Source: Bacillus sp. es.034 (GTDB taxonomy: Bacteria > Bacillota > Bacilli > Bacillales > Bacillaceae_B). From it: a stretch of DNA of 64,000 bases. Positions 44,108-52,885 of this stretch are shown here, piece by piece. Location: NCBI RefSeq assembly GCF_002563655.1, contig NZ_PDIY01000001.1, forward strand, positions 1,545,501 through 1,609,500, given 5' to 3'. The position numbers were made by a program, and so were the translations under genes. The notes under the pieces were generated by a model that was given only the letters and a program-made list of their open reading frames with translations, searched no databases and was not told the origin of the DNA. Position 1 is the first letter of the stretch. Each line of letters opens with the position of its first letter.

Positions 44108-44365
44108 CTACATCATGTTTTGGTTGGTCGTATTTAGATGAGCAAGCAGCTGCTGGTAATGGCGCTGATGCATCTGCCCGCATTTATCGAGCTCCGCTTT
44201 AATCTCTGAATCCTGGCAGTGAGCAGCGGCAAAATGACATTTTTTCATAGCAGTCAGATTCCAGGCAAGCATATCGTTCAAATACAGTGAATCCTTTGTA
44301 GTGAGCATATGCGGCGGCTGTGTGTACGTTTGCTGCTGGCTCCCTTGTTGAGGTTGTTGTTGCAT
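44108..44365 (-). CDS. Small CotF-like spore coat protein
   Basis: An 85-residue protein: a Gln-rich N-terminus (MQQQPQQGSQQQTYTQPPH) and helical middle (LTTKDSLYLNDMLAWNLTAMKKCHFAAAHCQ) with a Cys and His cluster, typical of the companion proteins of CotF. It starts at ATG 44365 behind CGGAGGAATGGAAC and heads a two-gene operon with yusN-like. Confidence 0.72.
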   Translation of the reverse strand: MQQQPQQGSQQQTYTQPPHMLTTKDSLYLNDMLAWNLTAMKKCHFAAAHCQDSEIKAELDKCGQMHQRHYQQLLAHLNTTNQNMM

Positions 44366-44688
44366 GTTCCATTCCTCCGTTTCCTTTTTTAGTCTTCGAT
44401 ACCTTTTTTTGTTTGCTTTCGGATAGGTAATATTACCCTGTATACAGTGCGAAAAGAAAGCGGTATCATCAGAAGGCAAAGATTATTTTTCCTACTATCC
44501 AACAGACTTATTCACGTATTACAAATTTCGATAATGTTCTACTAAGAAAGTATTGAAAGTATATTCAAAACGTCTAAAAGGTGATAAAATGTTGGTAAAT
44601 ATACTAATAGTGTGAACCTTCTCTTTTTTAGCAATAAAGAAAACGGTTTCATAGCAGGGTATATATGTTTTTTCAGGGGGCAAGCAAC
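44366..44688. other. 323-bp intergenic region between coat operon and proline dehydrogenase
   Basis: It is AT-rich and divergent. An inverted repeat TTGAA-AGTATA-TTCAA lies at 44553-44568, the most evident regulatory shape. No full sigma-A promoter with proper spacing stands out, and I see no gene. Confidence 0.45.
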
Positions 44689-45606
44689 ATGGAACAAGCA
44701 ATGCGTAATTTCTTTTTATTCCTTTCAAAAAATAAGCCGATGACGAAACTAGCCAAGAAGTATGGCCTGCGCTTTGGTGCCGGTCGATTCGTTGCAGGGT
44801 CTTCCATCCAGCAGGCAGTTGAGGTTATTCGCGAGCTGAATAGTCAGAATCTTGTTGTAACGATCGACTATTTGGGAGAGTTTGTGGACAATGAGCGTGA
44901 AGCAAACGAAATGGCCCTTGAATGTGTAGAGGCTATTCGTGCAATTGGAAGAGAGAAGCTTAAATCTCAACTTTCCCTTAAAATGACTTCAATGGGGCTC
45001 GATATTTCTGAAGAGGTTGTCATGAAGAATATGAGACTGATTCTTGATGAAGCAACCAAACAGAACGTTTTCGTCACCATTGATATGGAAGACTACACCC
45101 GTTGTGGAAAGACCATTGATATCTTCACTCGTCTGAAGTCAGAGTATGATAATATCGGAACGGTCATTCAAGCCTATTTATATAGAACAGAAAAGGATAT
45201 CGATGATTTGAATGCGTATTCCCCCAATCTGCGTCTTGTAAAAGGGGCTTATAAAGAGTCACCTGAAGTTGCGTTTCCTGATAAGAAGGACGTGGACGAT
45301 AATTTCAAAAAAATCATTAAAACTCATTTGTTGAATGGGAATTATACGGCAATCGCCACCCATGACGATGAGATGATCGAATATACAAAAAGACTCGTGG
45401 AAGAATATAAGATTCCGCGTGATCAATTCGAGTTCCAGATGCTTTTCGGCATCCGCGTGGAACGTCAACATGAACTGGTCAAGGAAGGCTACAAAATGCG
45501 CGTCTATGTCCCATACGGCACGGACTGGTACGGATACTTCATGAGAAGACTGGCTGAAAGACCAGCCAACGTCGCCTTTGTTCTAAAAGGGGTCATGAAG
45601 AAATAA
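44689..45606 (+). CDS. fadM: Proline dehydrogenase (FadM/PutM family)
   Basis: A 305-residue FAD enzyme of the proline dehydrogenase barrel family: VVTIDYLGEFVDNEREA, MEDYTRCGKTIDIF, RLVKGAYKESPEVAFP and the C-terminal VYVPYGTDWYGYFMRRLAERPAN. It oxidises proline to pyrroline-5-carboxylate at the membrane. In B. subtilis yusM (fadM/putM) sits in the same position next to fadN. ATG 44689 is near AGGGGG. Confidence 0.88.
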   Translation: MEQAMRNFFLFLSKNKPMTKLAKKYGLRFGAGRFVAGSSIQQAVEVIRELNSQNLVVTIDYLGEFVDNEREANEMALECVEAIRAIGREKLKSQLSLKMTSMGLDISEEVVMKNMRLILDEATKQNVFVTIDMEDYTRCGKTIDIFTRLKSEYDNIGTVIQAYLYRTEKDIDDLNAYSPNLRLVKGAYKESPEVAFPDKKDVDDNFKKIIKTHLLNGNYTAIATHDDEMIEYTKRLVEEYKIPRDQFEFQMLFGIRVERQHELVKEGYKMRVYVPYGTDWYGYFMRRLAERPANVAFVLKGVMKK

Positions 45607-45621
45607 TAGTAAGTAAGATGA

Positions 45622-45655
45622 AGACTCTATGGATGCTCATAGGGTCTTGTTTATT
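45622..45655 (+). terminator. Terminator of proline dehydrogenase
   Basis: AGACTCTATG (45622-45631) pairs with CATAGGGTCT (45638-45647, one wobble), then TGTTTATT. Confidence 0.65.
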
Positions 45656-45676
45656 TATTGAGGGGAGGCAGGGAGA

Positions 45677-46171
45677 ATGAAGATCGTTCCTTTTCGGGTG
45701 GAAGGAAAGTATTTTAAGAAAATGATTGCGTTATATTGCAGGCTATTTCAGGTGGATCCGAGAGGCATGGAGGACCAATTCAAACGGCATTCCACGTATC
45801 CCCTTTTTGAAGGATACCTCGCCATTATCGATGAGCAGGTGGCAGGATATATTTACGGTTATTCTTCAAAAAAGGGTCAATACTATCATGAGTTGCTGGC
45901 ACGTCATTTACGTTCCGAACGTGAATGGATGAAAGAGTGCATGGAGCTGGTGGAACTGGGCGTCGACCCGGCATACAGAGGCAGGGGGATCGCCAAGCTG
46001 CTTGTTGAACAATTACTGCAGAATCGAAATGAAAAACGGGTCCTCCTCACGACTCGCAAAGATAATCAAAAGGCCATCGCCTTTTATCATGCCGGTGGAT
46101 TTAAGATCATCCGGGAAGGATTTTATCCGAACGTCCCCCATGAATACATCATCATGGGTAAACTTCTGTAA
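45677..46171 (+). CDS. GNAT-family N-acetyltransferase
   Basis: A 164-residue acetyltransferase with the acetyl-CoA loop at ELGVDPAYRGRGIAKLLVEQLL and the final strand VPHEYIIMGKLL. It transfers an acetyl group to an unknown amine, peptide or metabolite. ATG 45677 follows GAGGGGAGGCAGGG. It may be co-transcribed with no neighbour; the antiporter gene has its own promoter. Confidence 0.82.
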   Translation: MKIVPFRVEGKYFKKMIALYCRLFQVDPRGMEDQFKRHSTYPLFEGYLAIIDEQVAGYIYGYSSKKGQYYHELLARHLRSEREWMKECMELVELGVDPAYRGRGIAKLLVEQLLQNRNEKRVLLTTRKDNQKAIAFYHAGGFKIIREGFYPNVPHEYIIMGKLL

Positions 46172-46194
46172 GAGAAGCGGGTTATGCAAATTAA

Positions 46195-46223
46195 TTGTTA
46201 CGTAATTCACAATGTAATATAAT
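46195..46223 (+). promoter_or_regulatory. Sigma-A promoter of the antiporter gene
   Basis: TTGTTA (46195-46200), 17-bp spacer, TATAAT (46218-46223), 37 bp before ATG 46261. Confidence 0.72.
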
Positions 46224-46260
46224 TAAAGGTAATAATCTTCATGAAAACAGAGGCGATACT

Positions 46261-47724
46261 ATGGAAATGACCATTGATAATTTAACCTTGCTCCTTGGCC
46301 TCTTGCTACTTGTCGGTGTGATCACCGCTAAATTCTCCACACGATTAGGCGTCCCCTCATTAATCCTGTTCATCATCGTGGGAATGGTCTTAAATACATA
46401 TTTCTTCTTCGATAATGCCCCTATGACTCAATTTATCGGAACGCTTGCACTCATCATCATTTTGTTCGAGGGTGGTCTTCAAACGAAATGGGGGAATGTG
46501 CGAAAGGTGTACAAGCCCGCCCTAACTCTTGCAACCATCGGGGTTGTGGCAACCACCGTATCCATCGGGGTGGCAGCGAAGTACATACTCGGCGTGAGCT
46601 GGCTTGAAGGGATGTTATTTGGGGCGATCGTCGGTTCAACCGACGCTGCAGCGGTGTTCTCCGTACTTGGGAACAAAAACATCAAACCGAAGATATCTTC
46701 CACCCTGGAAGCGGAGTCCGGCAGTAACGACCCCATGGCCATTTTCTTAACCGTAGCGTTTTTACAATTGATTACATTCCCTGAATTGAATCCCGCTTCC
46801 CTGATCCTGAGCTTCTTTTGGCAGATGGGGATGGGCTTGGTACTTGGACTGGTCCTGGGTCTCTCCTCCGTGTGGATCATCAATCGAATCAATCTGGATT
46901 CGTCCGGACTGTACCCTGTCCTGTCCATCTCCCTTGCCATCTTCACTTATGCCTTTACAAGCATCCTGGAGGCGAGTGGTCTCCTGGCCGTTTATATCAT
47001 GGCCATCATCGTCGGGAATAAGGAACTCACCTACCGCCATTCCATTGTCCGTTTCAATGAAGGATTCGCGTGGATGATGCAGATCGTCATGTTCATCCTC
47101 CTGGGATTGCTGGTCTTTCCTCAGCACCTGCCGGGGATAGCTTGGCAGGGGATCATACTTGCGATTTTGCTGATTGTGGTAGCGAGACCTCTCGGAGTCT
47201 ATTTAAGCTTAGCGCTGGCAAAGAACTTCACCATGAAAGAGAAATTCTTCATATCATGGGCTGGCTTAAAGGGAGCGGTCCCGATCGTATTGGCAACGTA
47301 TCCGATGGTGGCGGGCATTGAAAACAACGAAGTCATCTTCAACGTCGTGTTTTTCGTCGTGCTCCTCTCTGCTCTCATTCAGGGCACGACCATCTCCCCT
47401 CTGGCCAACTATCTTAAGCTTGCAGGAGAAGAAAAACCGCCGGTCGCACACAGCATCGAGATCGTGTCCATCGGGAAAACAAATAATGAAATGCTTGAAA
47501 TACTCATTAATGATGATGCCTCGATTACCAACAGGGTGATCAAAGACATCGAACTCCCCGAAAAAACGTTGATCTCTGCGGTCATACGTCACAATGAATT
47601 GATCACTCCCACAGGGGATACCATGATTAAAGCAGGCGATACACTTTATGTAATGGCCGATAAAAGTCAAAGAAAGCGTGTCAATAGACTGTTGAATGAA
47701 AAAGGGAATGTAAGCCCTTCGTGA
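46261..47724 (+). CDS. CPA1-family potassium (or sodium)/proton antiporter with RCK-C domain (NhaP2/CvrA type)
   Basis: A 487-residue protein. About 12 membrane helices (up to residue 385) include the family GGLQTKWGNVRK and VGSTDAAAVFSVLGNK with the transport Asp, and ESGSNDPMAIF. A cytoplasmic RCK-C regulatory domain follows (about 400-480; ETLISAV-type lines with MIKAGDTLYVMAD). It extrudes K+ or Na+ in exchange for protons. B. subtilis has no direct equivalent at this place in yus, so this gene is an insertion. Confidence 0.85.
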   Translation: MEMTIDNLTLLLGLLLLVGVITAKFSTRLGVPSLILFIIVGMVLNTYFFFDNAPMTQFIGTLALIIILFEGGLQTKWGNVRKVYKPALTLATIGVVATTVSIGVAAKYILGVSWLEGMLFGAIVGSTDAAAVFSVLGNKNIKPKISSTLEAESGSNDPMAIFLTVAFLQLITFPELNPASLILSFFWQMGMGLVLGLVLGLSSVWIINRINLDSSGLYPVLSISLAIFTYAFTSILEASGLLAVYIMAIIVGNKELTYRHSIVRFNEGFAWMMQIVMFILLGLLVFPQHLPGIAWQGIILAILLIVVARPLGVYLSLALAKNFTMKEKFFISWAGLKGAVPIVLATYPMVAGIENNEVIFNVVFFVVLLSALIQGTTISPLANYLKLAGEEKPPVAHSIEIVSIGKTNNEMLEILINDDASITNRVIKDIELPEKTLISAVIRHNELITPTGDTMIKAGDTLYVMADKSQRKRVNRLLNEKGNVSPS

Positions 47725-47743
47725 GAAAATGATCCAGCATGAT

Positions 47744-47784
47744 AAAAAAAAGCAATCTTCCATTTTGAGGAGGATTGCTTTTTT
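47744..47784. terminator. Bidirectional terminator
   Basis: AAAAGCAATCTTCC pairs with GGAGGATTGCTTTT (one wobble), flanked by A and T runs, between convergent genes. Confidence 0.82.
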
Positions 47785-47795
47785 GGGGGGGAAGA

Positions 47796-48422
47796 TCAGT
47801 CAGCAGAAACGGCTGCTTTCCCCAGTGTTTTTTTCTCGAAGAGCTGTTCGAATAACGGGAAGCTGTATTGAACGACGAACCCCAATGTGAGGGTGACAAT
47901 GATCGTCCCGATTCCGATATCCCCTTTAAAGAGGAATGCCAGGGAAAGGGCAAATCCTTCGCTGATGATCCGGGAGTTACGAAGGTTTAACCCGAATCGT
48001 GTATGGATGGCTACCATAAGAGTATCCATCGGACTTGCCGGAAACTTCGCCTGAAGGTAAATCGCAATTCCAAGCCCCATCGTCAAAATCCCGGAAGCCA
48101 GGGCAACCAGCTGATTCAAAAGCATCTCAGGTGCGTAATTGTTAAAGACAACGAGCAGCCAAAAATCGATTAGCAGGCCAATGACAAGAATCGATCCTGC
48201 CGCGAGGACATCAGGTTTCTTTTTCATAATGAGGGCATTGAGACCGATCAACACAATCCCATTGATAAATACGGCCGTCCCTACGGTAAATCCGAACATA
48301 TTCGACTCCCCAACCGCGAGGGCATCCCAGGCAGAGGCTCCGAGGCCCGACTTAATGATCAGGGCAACCCCCATCGTTAAAATGAAAAGTCCAATCGTAA
48401 AAAACAAAAATCTGCGCTTCAT
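47796..48422 (-). CDS. YczE/YitT-family membrane protein
   Basis: A 208-residue protein with about five to six membrane helices (FFTIGLFILTMGVALIIKSGLGASAWDAL at the start), of the YczE type. The family has an unknown but conserved membrane role (YczE affects surfactin/antibiotic production in B. subtilis). ATG 48422 has AAGGAGACT upstream. It has no evident operon partner. Confidence 0.78.
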   Translation of the reverse strand: MKRRFLFFTIGLFILTMGVALIIKSGLGASAWDALAVGESNMFGFTVGTAVFINGIVLIGLNALIMKKKPDVLAAGSILVIGLLIDFWLLVVFNNYAPEMLLNQLVALASGILTMGLGIAIYLQAKFPASPMDTLMVAIHTRFGLNLRNSRIISEGFALSLAFLFKGDIGIGTIIVTLTLGFVVQYSFPLFEQLFEKKTLGKAAVSAD

Positions 48423-48610
48423 TCACATAGTCTCCTTATCTGTAAACGTTATCATTCATGTACTTAAAAAAACAGACAAGCTACTTTGATTGTGATGTAG
48501 TTGGTAAAGTAGGAGGTCTGACGTCTTTGAGTTGATAGTAATAGTTTACTTTAAAAGGGACGGGAAGGCAAAGTTAATTTTTGTATGGGCGAGGGGAGAA
48601 CGCCCCCATA

Positions 48611-48643
48611 AAAAACAGCACCCGATCATATTGATCAGGTGCC
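48611..48643 (-). terminator. Terminator of yuzL
   Basis: On the minus strand GCACCTGATCA pairs with TGATCGGGTGC (through ATA), followed by TGTTTTTTA. Confidence 0.82.
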
Positions 48644-48654
48644 ATCTCCGCTTA

Positions 48655-48792
48655 CTATGGTTGCTTCTTAAATTGATTGTTTTGACTGTTTCGCTTGCCG
48701 CCGCCGTCCATCTCAACCGTCGGACCGGCATCCCCCTTCACACTCGCTGCACTAACCCCAGCCTTAGAAGGATTCTTCTTCTGCTTCGCCAT
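48655..48792 (-). CDS. yuzL: YuzL-family small protein
   Basis: A 45-residue basic protein starting MAKQKKNPSKAGVSAAS, then VKGDAGPTVE and a GGGKRNSQNN tail, matching the YuzL family, whose gene also lies near fadN in B. subtilis. Its role is unknown. The start ATG 48792 has GGAGGTG seven to nine bases upstream. Confidence 0.82.
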   Translation of the reverse strand: MAKQKKNPSKAGVSAASVKGDAGPTVEMDGGGKRNSQNNQFKKQP

Positions 48793-48838
48793 TTCGAACA
48801 CCTCCACTCCTAACATTCCCGAATCCCGAAAAAATTAT

Positions 48839-48958
48839 GAGGGACGGACCTCCAATTTTCAGAGGAAACGAAGTCACCATAGCCTGAAAACCCTTTGATA
48901 TCGGGGTTGCCATAAAAAATGGGAGCAGAAATGGTCGTCTACCCAAGGTCCGTCCCTC
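48839..48958. repeat. Dispersed inverted repeat, copy 4 with 94-bp centre (MITE-like)
   Basis: Arms GAGGGACGGACCT (48839-48851) and AGGTCCGTCCCTC (48946-48958) enclose 94 bp. Inside is a second perfect 7-bp inverted repeat (TTTTCAG at 48856-48862 with CTGAAAA at 48884-48890) and short GCCAT/ATGGG pairs. It carries no gene. Confidence 0.8.
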
Positions 48959-49100
48959 CAAAATTTCATATATATAATAGGAGGGAGCAGGGGGTGTGCA
49001 GGCACGTGGACTTGGGTGGATGAATAGGTTGATTTAGACGATGGCCCATGTGGCTGTGTGAAACAATAGTGAATTTTTTGTAAATTTAACTCTTTAAATA

Positions 49101-49129
49101 TTGCGATATTTTAGAAAATCCGATATATT
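49101..49129 (+). promoter_or_regulatory. Sigma-A promoter of fadN-fadA-fadE
   Basis: TTGCGA (49101-49106), 17-bp spacer, TATATT (49124-49129). Confidence 0.65.
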
Positions 49130-49173
49130 AGATGTAACAGGAACTCATTCGAGTCTTTTTTTTGAGGTAAAAA

Positions 49174-49191
49174 TGAATGAGTATTCATTCA
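49174..49191. promoter_or_regulatory. FadR-type operator
   Basis: TGAATGAGTATTCATTCA fits the B. subtilis FadR consensus (TGAATGANTANTCATTCA) at every position. It lies about 40 bp after the predicted start of transcription, where a bound repressor would block transcript elongation of the fad operon until long-chain acyl-CoA accumulates. Confidence 0.88.
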
Positions 49192-49216
49192 AAGTGTGTA
49201 TAAGGGGGAAATACCA

Positions 49217-51601
49217 TTGGTTCGTAGAATTCAGAAAGCCGCAGTGTTAGGATCAGGAGTCATGGGTTCAGGAATAGCCGCGCATCTTGCAAATATCGGC
49301 ATACCGACAATGTTATTAGATATCGTACCAAGAGAATTGACAGACGAACATAAAGCAAAGGGTCTTACAGAAGAAAGCAAGGCGTTTCGTAATCAGTTTA
49401 GTGAAAACGCTTTAAAAAAACTCTTTAAACAAAAACCGGCACCACTGACGTCAAAACAAAATGCTTCACTTATCACGGCAGGTAACTTCGAGGATGACCT
49501 TCAATATATCAGTGATTGTGACTGGGTCATTGAAGTGGTAGTTGAGAACTTGGATATCAAGAAGAAAGTATTCGAACAGGTGGAGCTCTACCGCAAACCG
49601 GGAAGCATCATCAGTTCCAATACGTCAGGGATTTCAATCGAGGCGATGTCGGAAGGGCGGTCAGAAGACTTCCAAAAGAATTTCCTCGGCACGCATTTCT
49701 TCAATCCGCCGCGTTACTTGAAGCTTCTTGAAGTGATCCCGACGAAGAAGACGGATCCGGAAGTCGTGAGCTTCATGAAGACATTTGGTGAAGATGTCCT
49801 CGGTAAGGGTGTTGTCATGGCAAAGGATACGCCAAACTTCATTGCGAACCGTATCGGAACGTATGGCTTACTGATCACGGTGCAGGAAATGTTGAAGGGC
49901 GGCTACTCTGTAGGGGAAGTCGACTCCATTACAGGTCCGACGATTGGAAGACCGAAAAGCGCCACCTTCCGTACACTCGATGTCGTAGGACTTGATACAT
50001 TCGCACATGTTGCAAAGAATGTGTATGACCAGGTGGAAGGCGAAGAACAGAAGGTGTTCGAAGTACCGGTGTTCATGCAGAAAATGCTTGAAAATGGCTG
50101 GCTTGGAAGTAAGAGCGGGCAAGGCTTCTTCCTTAAGAAAGGGAAGGAAATCCTCGAGCTAAATCCTGAAACGATGGATTATCAGCCCCGCCAAAAGCTG
50201 AAAACGGCTTCACTTGAAATGGCTAAAAATGAAAAGGGCTTAAAAAATAAAGTCAAATCACTCGTCTATGCAAAAGATCAGGCAGGATCACTACTGTGGA
50301 ATATCGTGTCTCCGGTCTTAACGTATTCCGCCGAGCTGCATGGTGAAATTGCAGATGACATCGTAGGCATCGACCAAGCCATGAAGTGGGGCTTCGGATG
50401 GGAAATGGGACCATTTGAAATATGGGATGCCATCGGAGTGGAAAAATCAGTAACCCGCATGAAAGAAGAAGGCCGCACTGTACCACAGTGGGTGGAGACG
50501 ATGCTTTCAGAGGGCGACTCCACATTCTATAAAGAGGAAAATGGTGAGCGTTACTTCTATCACAATGGCGATTATCGACTTGTAGAACGTAACCCGAAGG
50601 CAATCGACTTAAAGGCACTGAAGAACGCAGGAAAGCTCATCAAAAAGAATTCAGGGGCAAGCCTCATTGACATCGGGGACGGAATCGCCCTTCTTGAATT
50701 CCATTCCCCAAATAACGCCATTGGAATGGATATCACGCAAATGATCAATTTTGCCGTTGATGAAGTAGAGAAGAATTACAAAGGACTCGTCATCGGTAAC
50801 CAGGGTAAGAACTTCTGTGTGGGTGCAAATCTTGCCATGATCCTTATGGAAGCGCAGGATGACAATGTCTTTGAAATCGACATGGTCGTGAAACACTTCC
50901 AGCAGGCGATGATGAAGATCAAATATTCATCCAAGCCGGTTGTTGCGGCACCATTCGGAATGACATTAGGCGGAGGAAGCGAAGTCTGCTTACCGGCTGC
51001 CCACATTCAGGCGTCGATGGAAACCTACATGGGCTTAGTCGAAGTCGGTGTTGGATTGATCCCTGGAGGCGGCGGAAATAAAGAGCTTTATATGAAGCAC
51101 TTAGCCAACCTTCCAAACGGAGTGGAGTTCGATCTTCAGAAAGTGGCCAATAAAGTATTCGAAACGATTGCCATGGCGAAGGTTTCCACATCCGGGGATG
51201 AAGCAAGGGATAATAACTTCTTGAATAAAGCCGATGGAGTCAGCGTGAACAATGATCACTTATTATATGATGCAAAACAGGCAGCACTCAGCCTGCATGA
51301 AGCAGGATACTCGGCCCCGATCCGTAAAAAGGTGCCGGTCGTAGGTGAGCCGGGATATGCCACTCTTCTTCTTGGAGCTCAGTCCATGTTCCAGTCAGGC
51401 TTTATTTCAGACCACGATCTGATGATCGCGAAGAAGCTTGCTTATGTGATTGCAGGCGGAAAAGTACCATACGGAACAGAAGTCGACGAACAGTTTCTGT
51501 TGGATCTTGAAAGAGAAGCGTTCCTAAGCCTTGTTGCACAGCCTAAGTCTCAGCAAAGAATGCAGCACATGCTTGTAAAAGGAAAACCATTACGCAACTA
51601 A
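49217..51601 (+). CDS. fadN: 3-hydroxyacyl-CoA dehydrogenase/enoyl-CoA hydratase fusion
   Basis: A 794-residue multifunctional beta-oxidation enzyme. The NAD-binding loop [19 protein letters not shown] opens a hydroxyacyl-CoA dehydrogenase half (to about 420), with [10 protein letters not shown] crotonase half (about 480-690) follows, with [10 protein letters not shown] and [11 protein letters not shown]. It matches B. subtilis FadN closely. TTG at 49217, eight bases from AGGGGG, is the start; the GTG at 49196 is only 5 bp after the FadR site. Confidence 0.93.
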   Translation: MVRRIQKAAVLGSGVMGSGIAAHLANIGIPTMLLDIVPRELTDEHKAKGLTEESKAFRNQFSENALKKLFKQKPAPLTSKQNASLITAGNFEDDLQYISDCDWVIEVVVENLDIKKKVFEQVELYRKPGSIISSNTSGISIEAMSEGRSEDFQKNFLGTHFFNPPRYLKLLEVIPTKKTDPEVVSFMKTFGEDVLGKGVVMAKDTPNFIANRIGTYGLLITVQEMLKGGYSVGEVDSITGPTIGRPKSATFRTLDVVGLDTFAHVAKNVYDQVEGEEQKVFEVPVFMQKMLENGWLGSKSGQGFFLKKGKEILELNPETMDYQPRQKLKTASLEMAKNEKGLKNKVKSLVYAKDQAGSLLWNIVSPVLTYSAELHGEIADDIVGIDQAMKWGFGWEMGPFEIWDAIGVEKSVTRMKEEGRTVPQWVETMLSEGDSTFYKEENGERYFYHNGDYRLVERNPKAIDLKALKNAGKLIKKNSGASLIDIGDGIALLEFHSPNNAIGMDITQMINFAVDEVEKNYKGLVIGNQGKNFCVGANLAMILMEAQDDNVFEIDMVVKHFQQAMMKIKYSSKPVVAAPFGMTLGGGSEVCLPAAHIQASMETYMGLVEVGVGLIPGGGGNKELYMKHLANLPNGVEFDLQKVANKVFETIAMAKVSTSGDEARDNNFLNKADGVSVNNDHLLYDAKQAALSLHEAGYSAPIRKKVPVVGEPGYATLLLGAQSMFQSGFISDHDLMIAKKLAYVIAGGKVPYGTEVDEQFLLDLEREAFLSLVAQPKSQQRMQHMLVKGKPLRN

Positions 51602-51638
51602 TCAGCGTTTCAATCATAGGAGAAAGCGGGGGAATATC

Positions 51639-52817
51639 ATGCGCGAAGCAGTCATTGTCGCTGGTGCAAGAACACCAGTCGGAAAATCTCGAAAAGGATC
51701 ATTGGCTCAGGTAAGGCCGGATGATCTTGGAGCACTTGTAGTGAAAGAAACCCTTAAGCGTGCAGGGAATTATGAAGGAAACATCGATGACTTGATCATC
51801 GGGTGTGCGATGCCGGAAGCAGAGCAAGGGTTGAATATGGCACGGAATATCGGAGGACTTGCAGGTCTTCCTGATTCCGTACCGGCAATCACCATCAACC
51901 GTTATTGTTCATCAGGATTACAATCCATTGCCTATGCGGCTGAAAAAATCATGCTCGGTCATTCTGATACGGCGATTGCCGGTGGAGCGGAATCCATGAG
52001 TCTTGTCCCGATGATGGGCCATGTGGTCCGTCCGAACTCGAAGCTTGCTGAAAACGCTCCTCAGTATTACATGAGCATGGGTCATACAGCTGAACAGGTT
52101 GCAACGAAGTTCGGCGTATCCCGTGAAGATCAGGATGCCTTTGCCGTACGAAGCCACCAAAAAGCGGCCAAAGCGATTTCAGAAGGAAAGTTTGACGATG
52201 AGATCGTACCTGTTGATGTACTCCATCGTTCAGTGAACGGTGAAAATAAACTCATCGAGAAATCCTTCCAATTTTCAAAAGATGAAGGTGTACGTGCCGA
52301 AACAAGCTCAGAAGTACTGGCTAAATTACGCCCGGCTTTCAATGTGAAGGGCTCTGTAACCGCAGGGAACTCCTCACAAACGAGTGACGGCGCAGCGGCC
52401 GTCATGGTGATGGACCGTGAAAAAGCAGGATCATTAGGCCTGCAGCCGATGGCAAAGTTCAGAAGCTTCGCGGTAGCGGGAGTCCCGCCTGAAATCATGG
52501 GGATCGGCCCTGTGGAAGCCATCCCACGGGCACTTAAGATGGCAGGACTAGAGCTTTCAGACATTGGGTTGTTTGAACTGAATGAAGCATTTGCTTCCCA
52601 ATCGATCCAGGTCATCCGCCAGCTGGGACTAGATGAAGAACGAGTGAACGTGAATGGTGGAGCCATCGCTCTCGGTCATCCACTGGGCTGTACCGGCGCG
52701 AAACTGACCCTCTCACTGGTACATGAAATGAAACGCAGAAACCAGCAATTCGGTATCGTCACCATGTGTATCGGCGGCGGAATGGGAGCAGCCGGCGTAT
52801 TTGAATTAATCGGTTAA
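51639..52817 (+). CDS. fadA: Acetyl-CoA acyltransferase (3-ketoacyl-CoA thiolase)
   Basis: A 392-residue thiolase with the acyl-accepting Cys90 in [11 protein letters not shown], plus the C-terminal [15 protein letters not shown] and CIGGGMGAA active-site loops. It performs the last step of beta-oxidation. It follows fadN by 37 bp behind AGGAGAAAGCGG. The gap to fadE holds a degenerate repeat (52821-52850). Confidence 0.95.
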   Translation: MREAVIVAGARTPVGKSRKGSLAQVRPDDLGALVVKETLKRAGNYEGNIDDLIIGCAMPEAEQGLNMARNIGGLAGLPDSVPAITINRYCSSGLQSIAYAAEKIMLGHSDTAIAGGAESMSLVPMMGHVVRPNSKLAENAPQYYMSMGHTAEQVATKFGVSREDQDAFAVRSHQKAAKAISEGKFDDEIVPVDVLHRSVNGENKLIEKSFQFSKDEGVRAETSSEVLAKLRPAFNVKGSVTAGNSSQTSDGAAAVMVMDREKAGSLGLQPMAKFRSFAVAGVPPEIMGIGPVEAIPRALKMAGLELSDIGLFELNEAFASQSIQVIRQLGLDEERVNVNGGAIALGHPLGCTGAKLTLSLVHEMKRRNQQFGIVTMCIGGGMGAAGVFELIG

Positions 52818-52820
52818 CAG

Positions 52821-52850
52821 GAGGGACGGACCTCGAATCTCGAGGCCCTC
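52821..52850. repeat. Dispersed inverted repeat, degenerate copy between fadA and fadE
   Basis: GAGGGACGGACCTCG is followed after ATCT by CGAGGCCCTC: the right arm lacks the TCCGT of intact copies. The remaining CCTCGA/TCGAGG stem is perfect. Confidence 0.75.
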
Positions 52851-52885
52851 TACTCTTTCAAAATATCATTTTAGGGGGATTCGAA

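Larger units (their letters stand above)
48793..49216. other. 424-bp divergent region between yuzL and fadN
   Basis: It contains the 120-bp split repeat (48839-48958), the fadN promoter (49101-49129) and the FadR-type operator (49174-49191). The stretch between 48960 and 49100 holds no recognisable element. Confidence 0.6.

Noticed and set aside
46479..47127. Minus-strand frames over the antiporter gene
   Set aside because: They are shadows of a transmembrane protein whose helices and RCK domain are clear on the plus strand.
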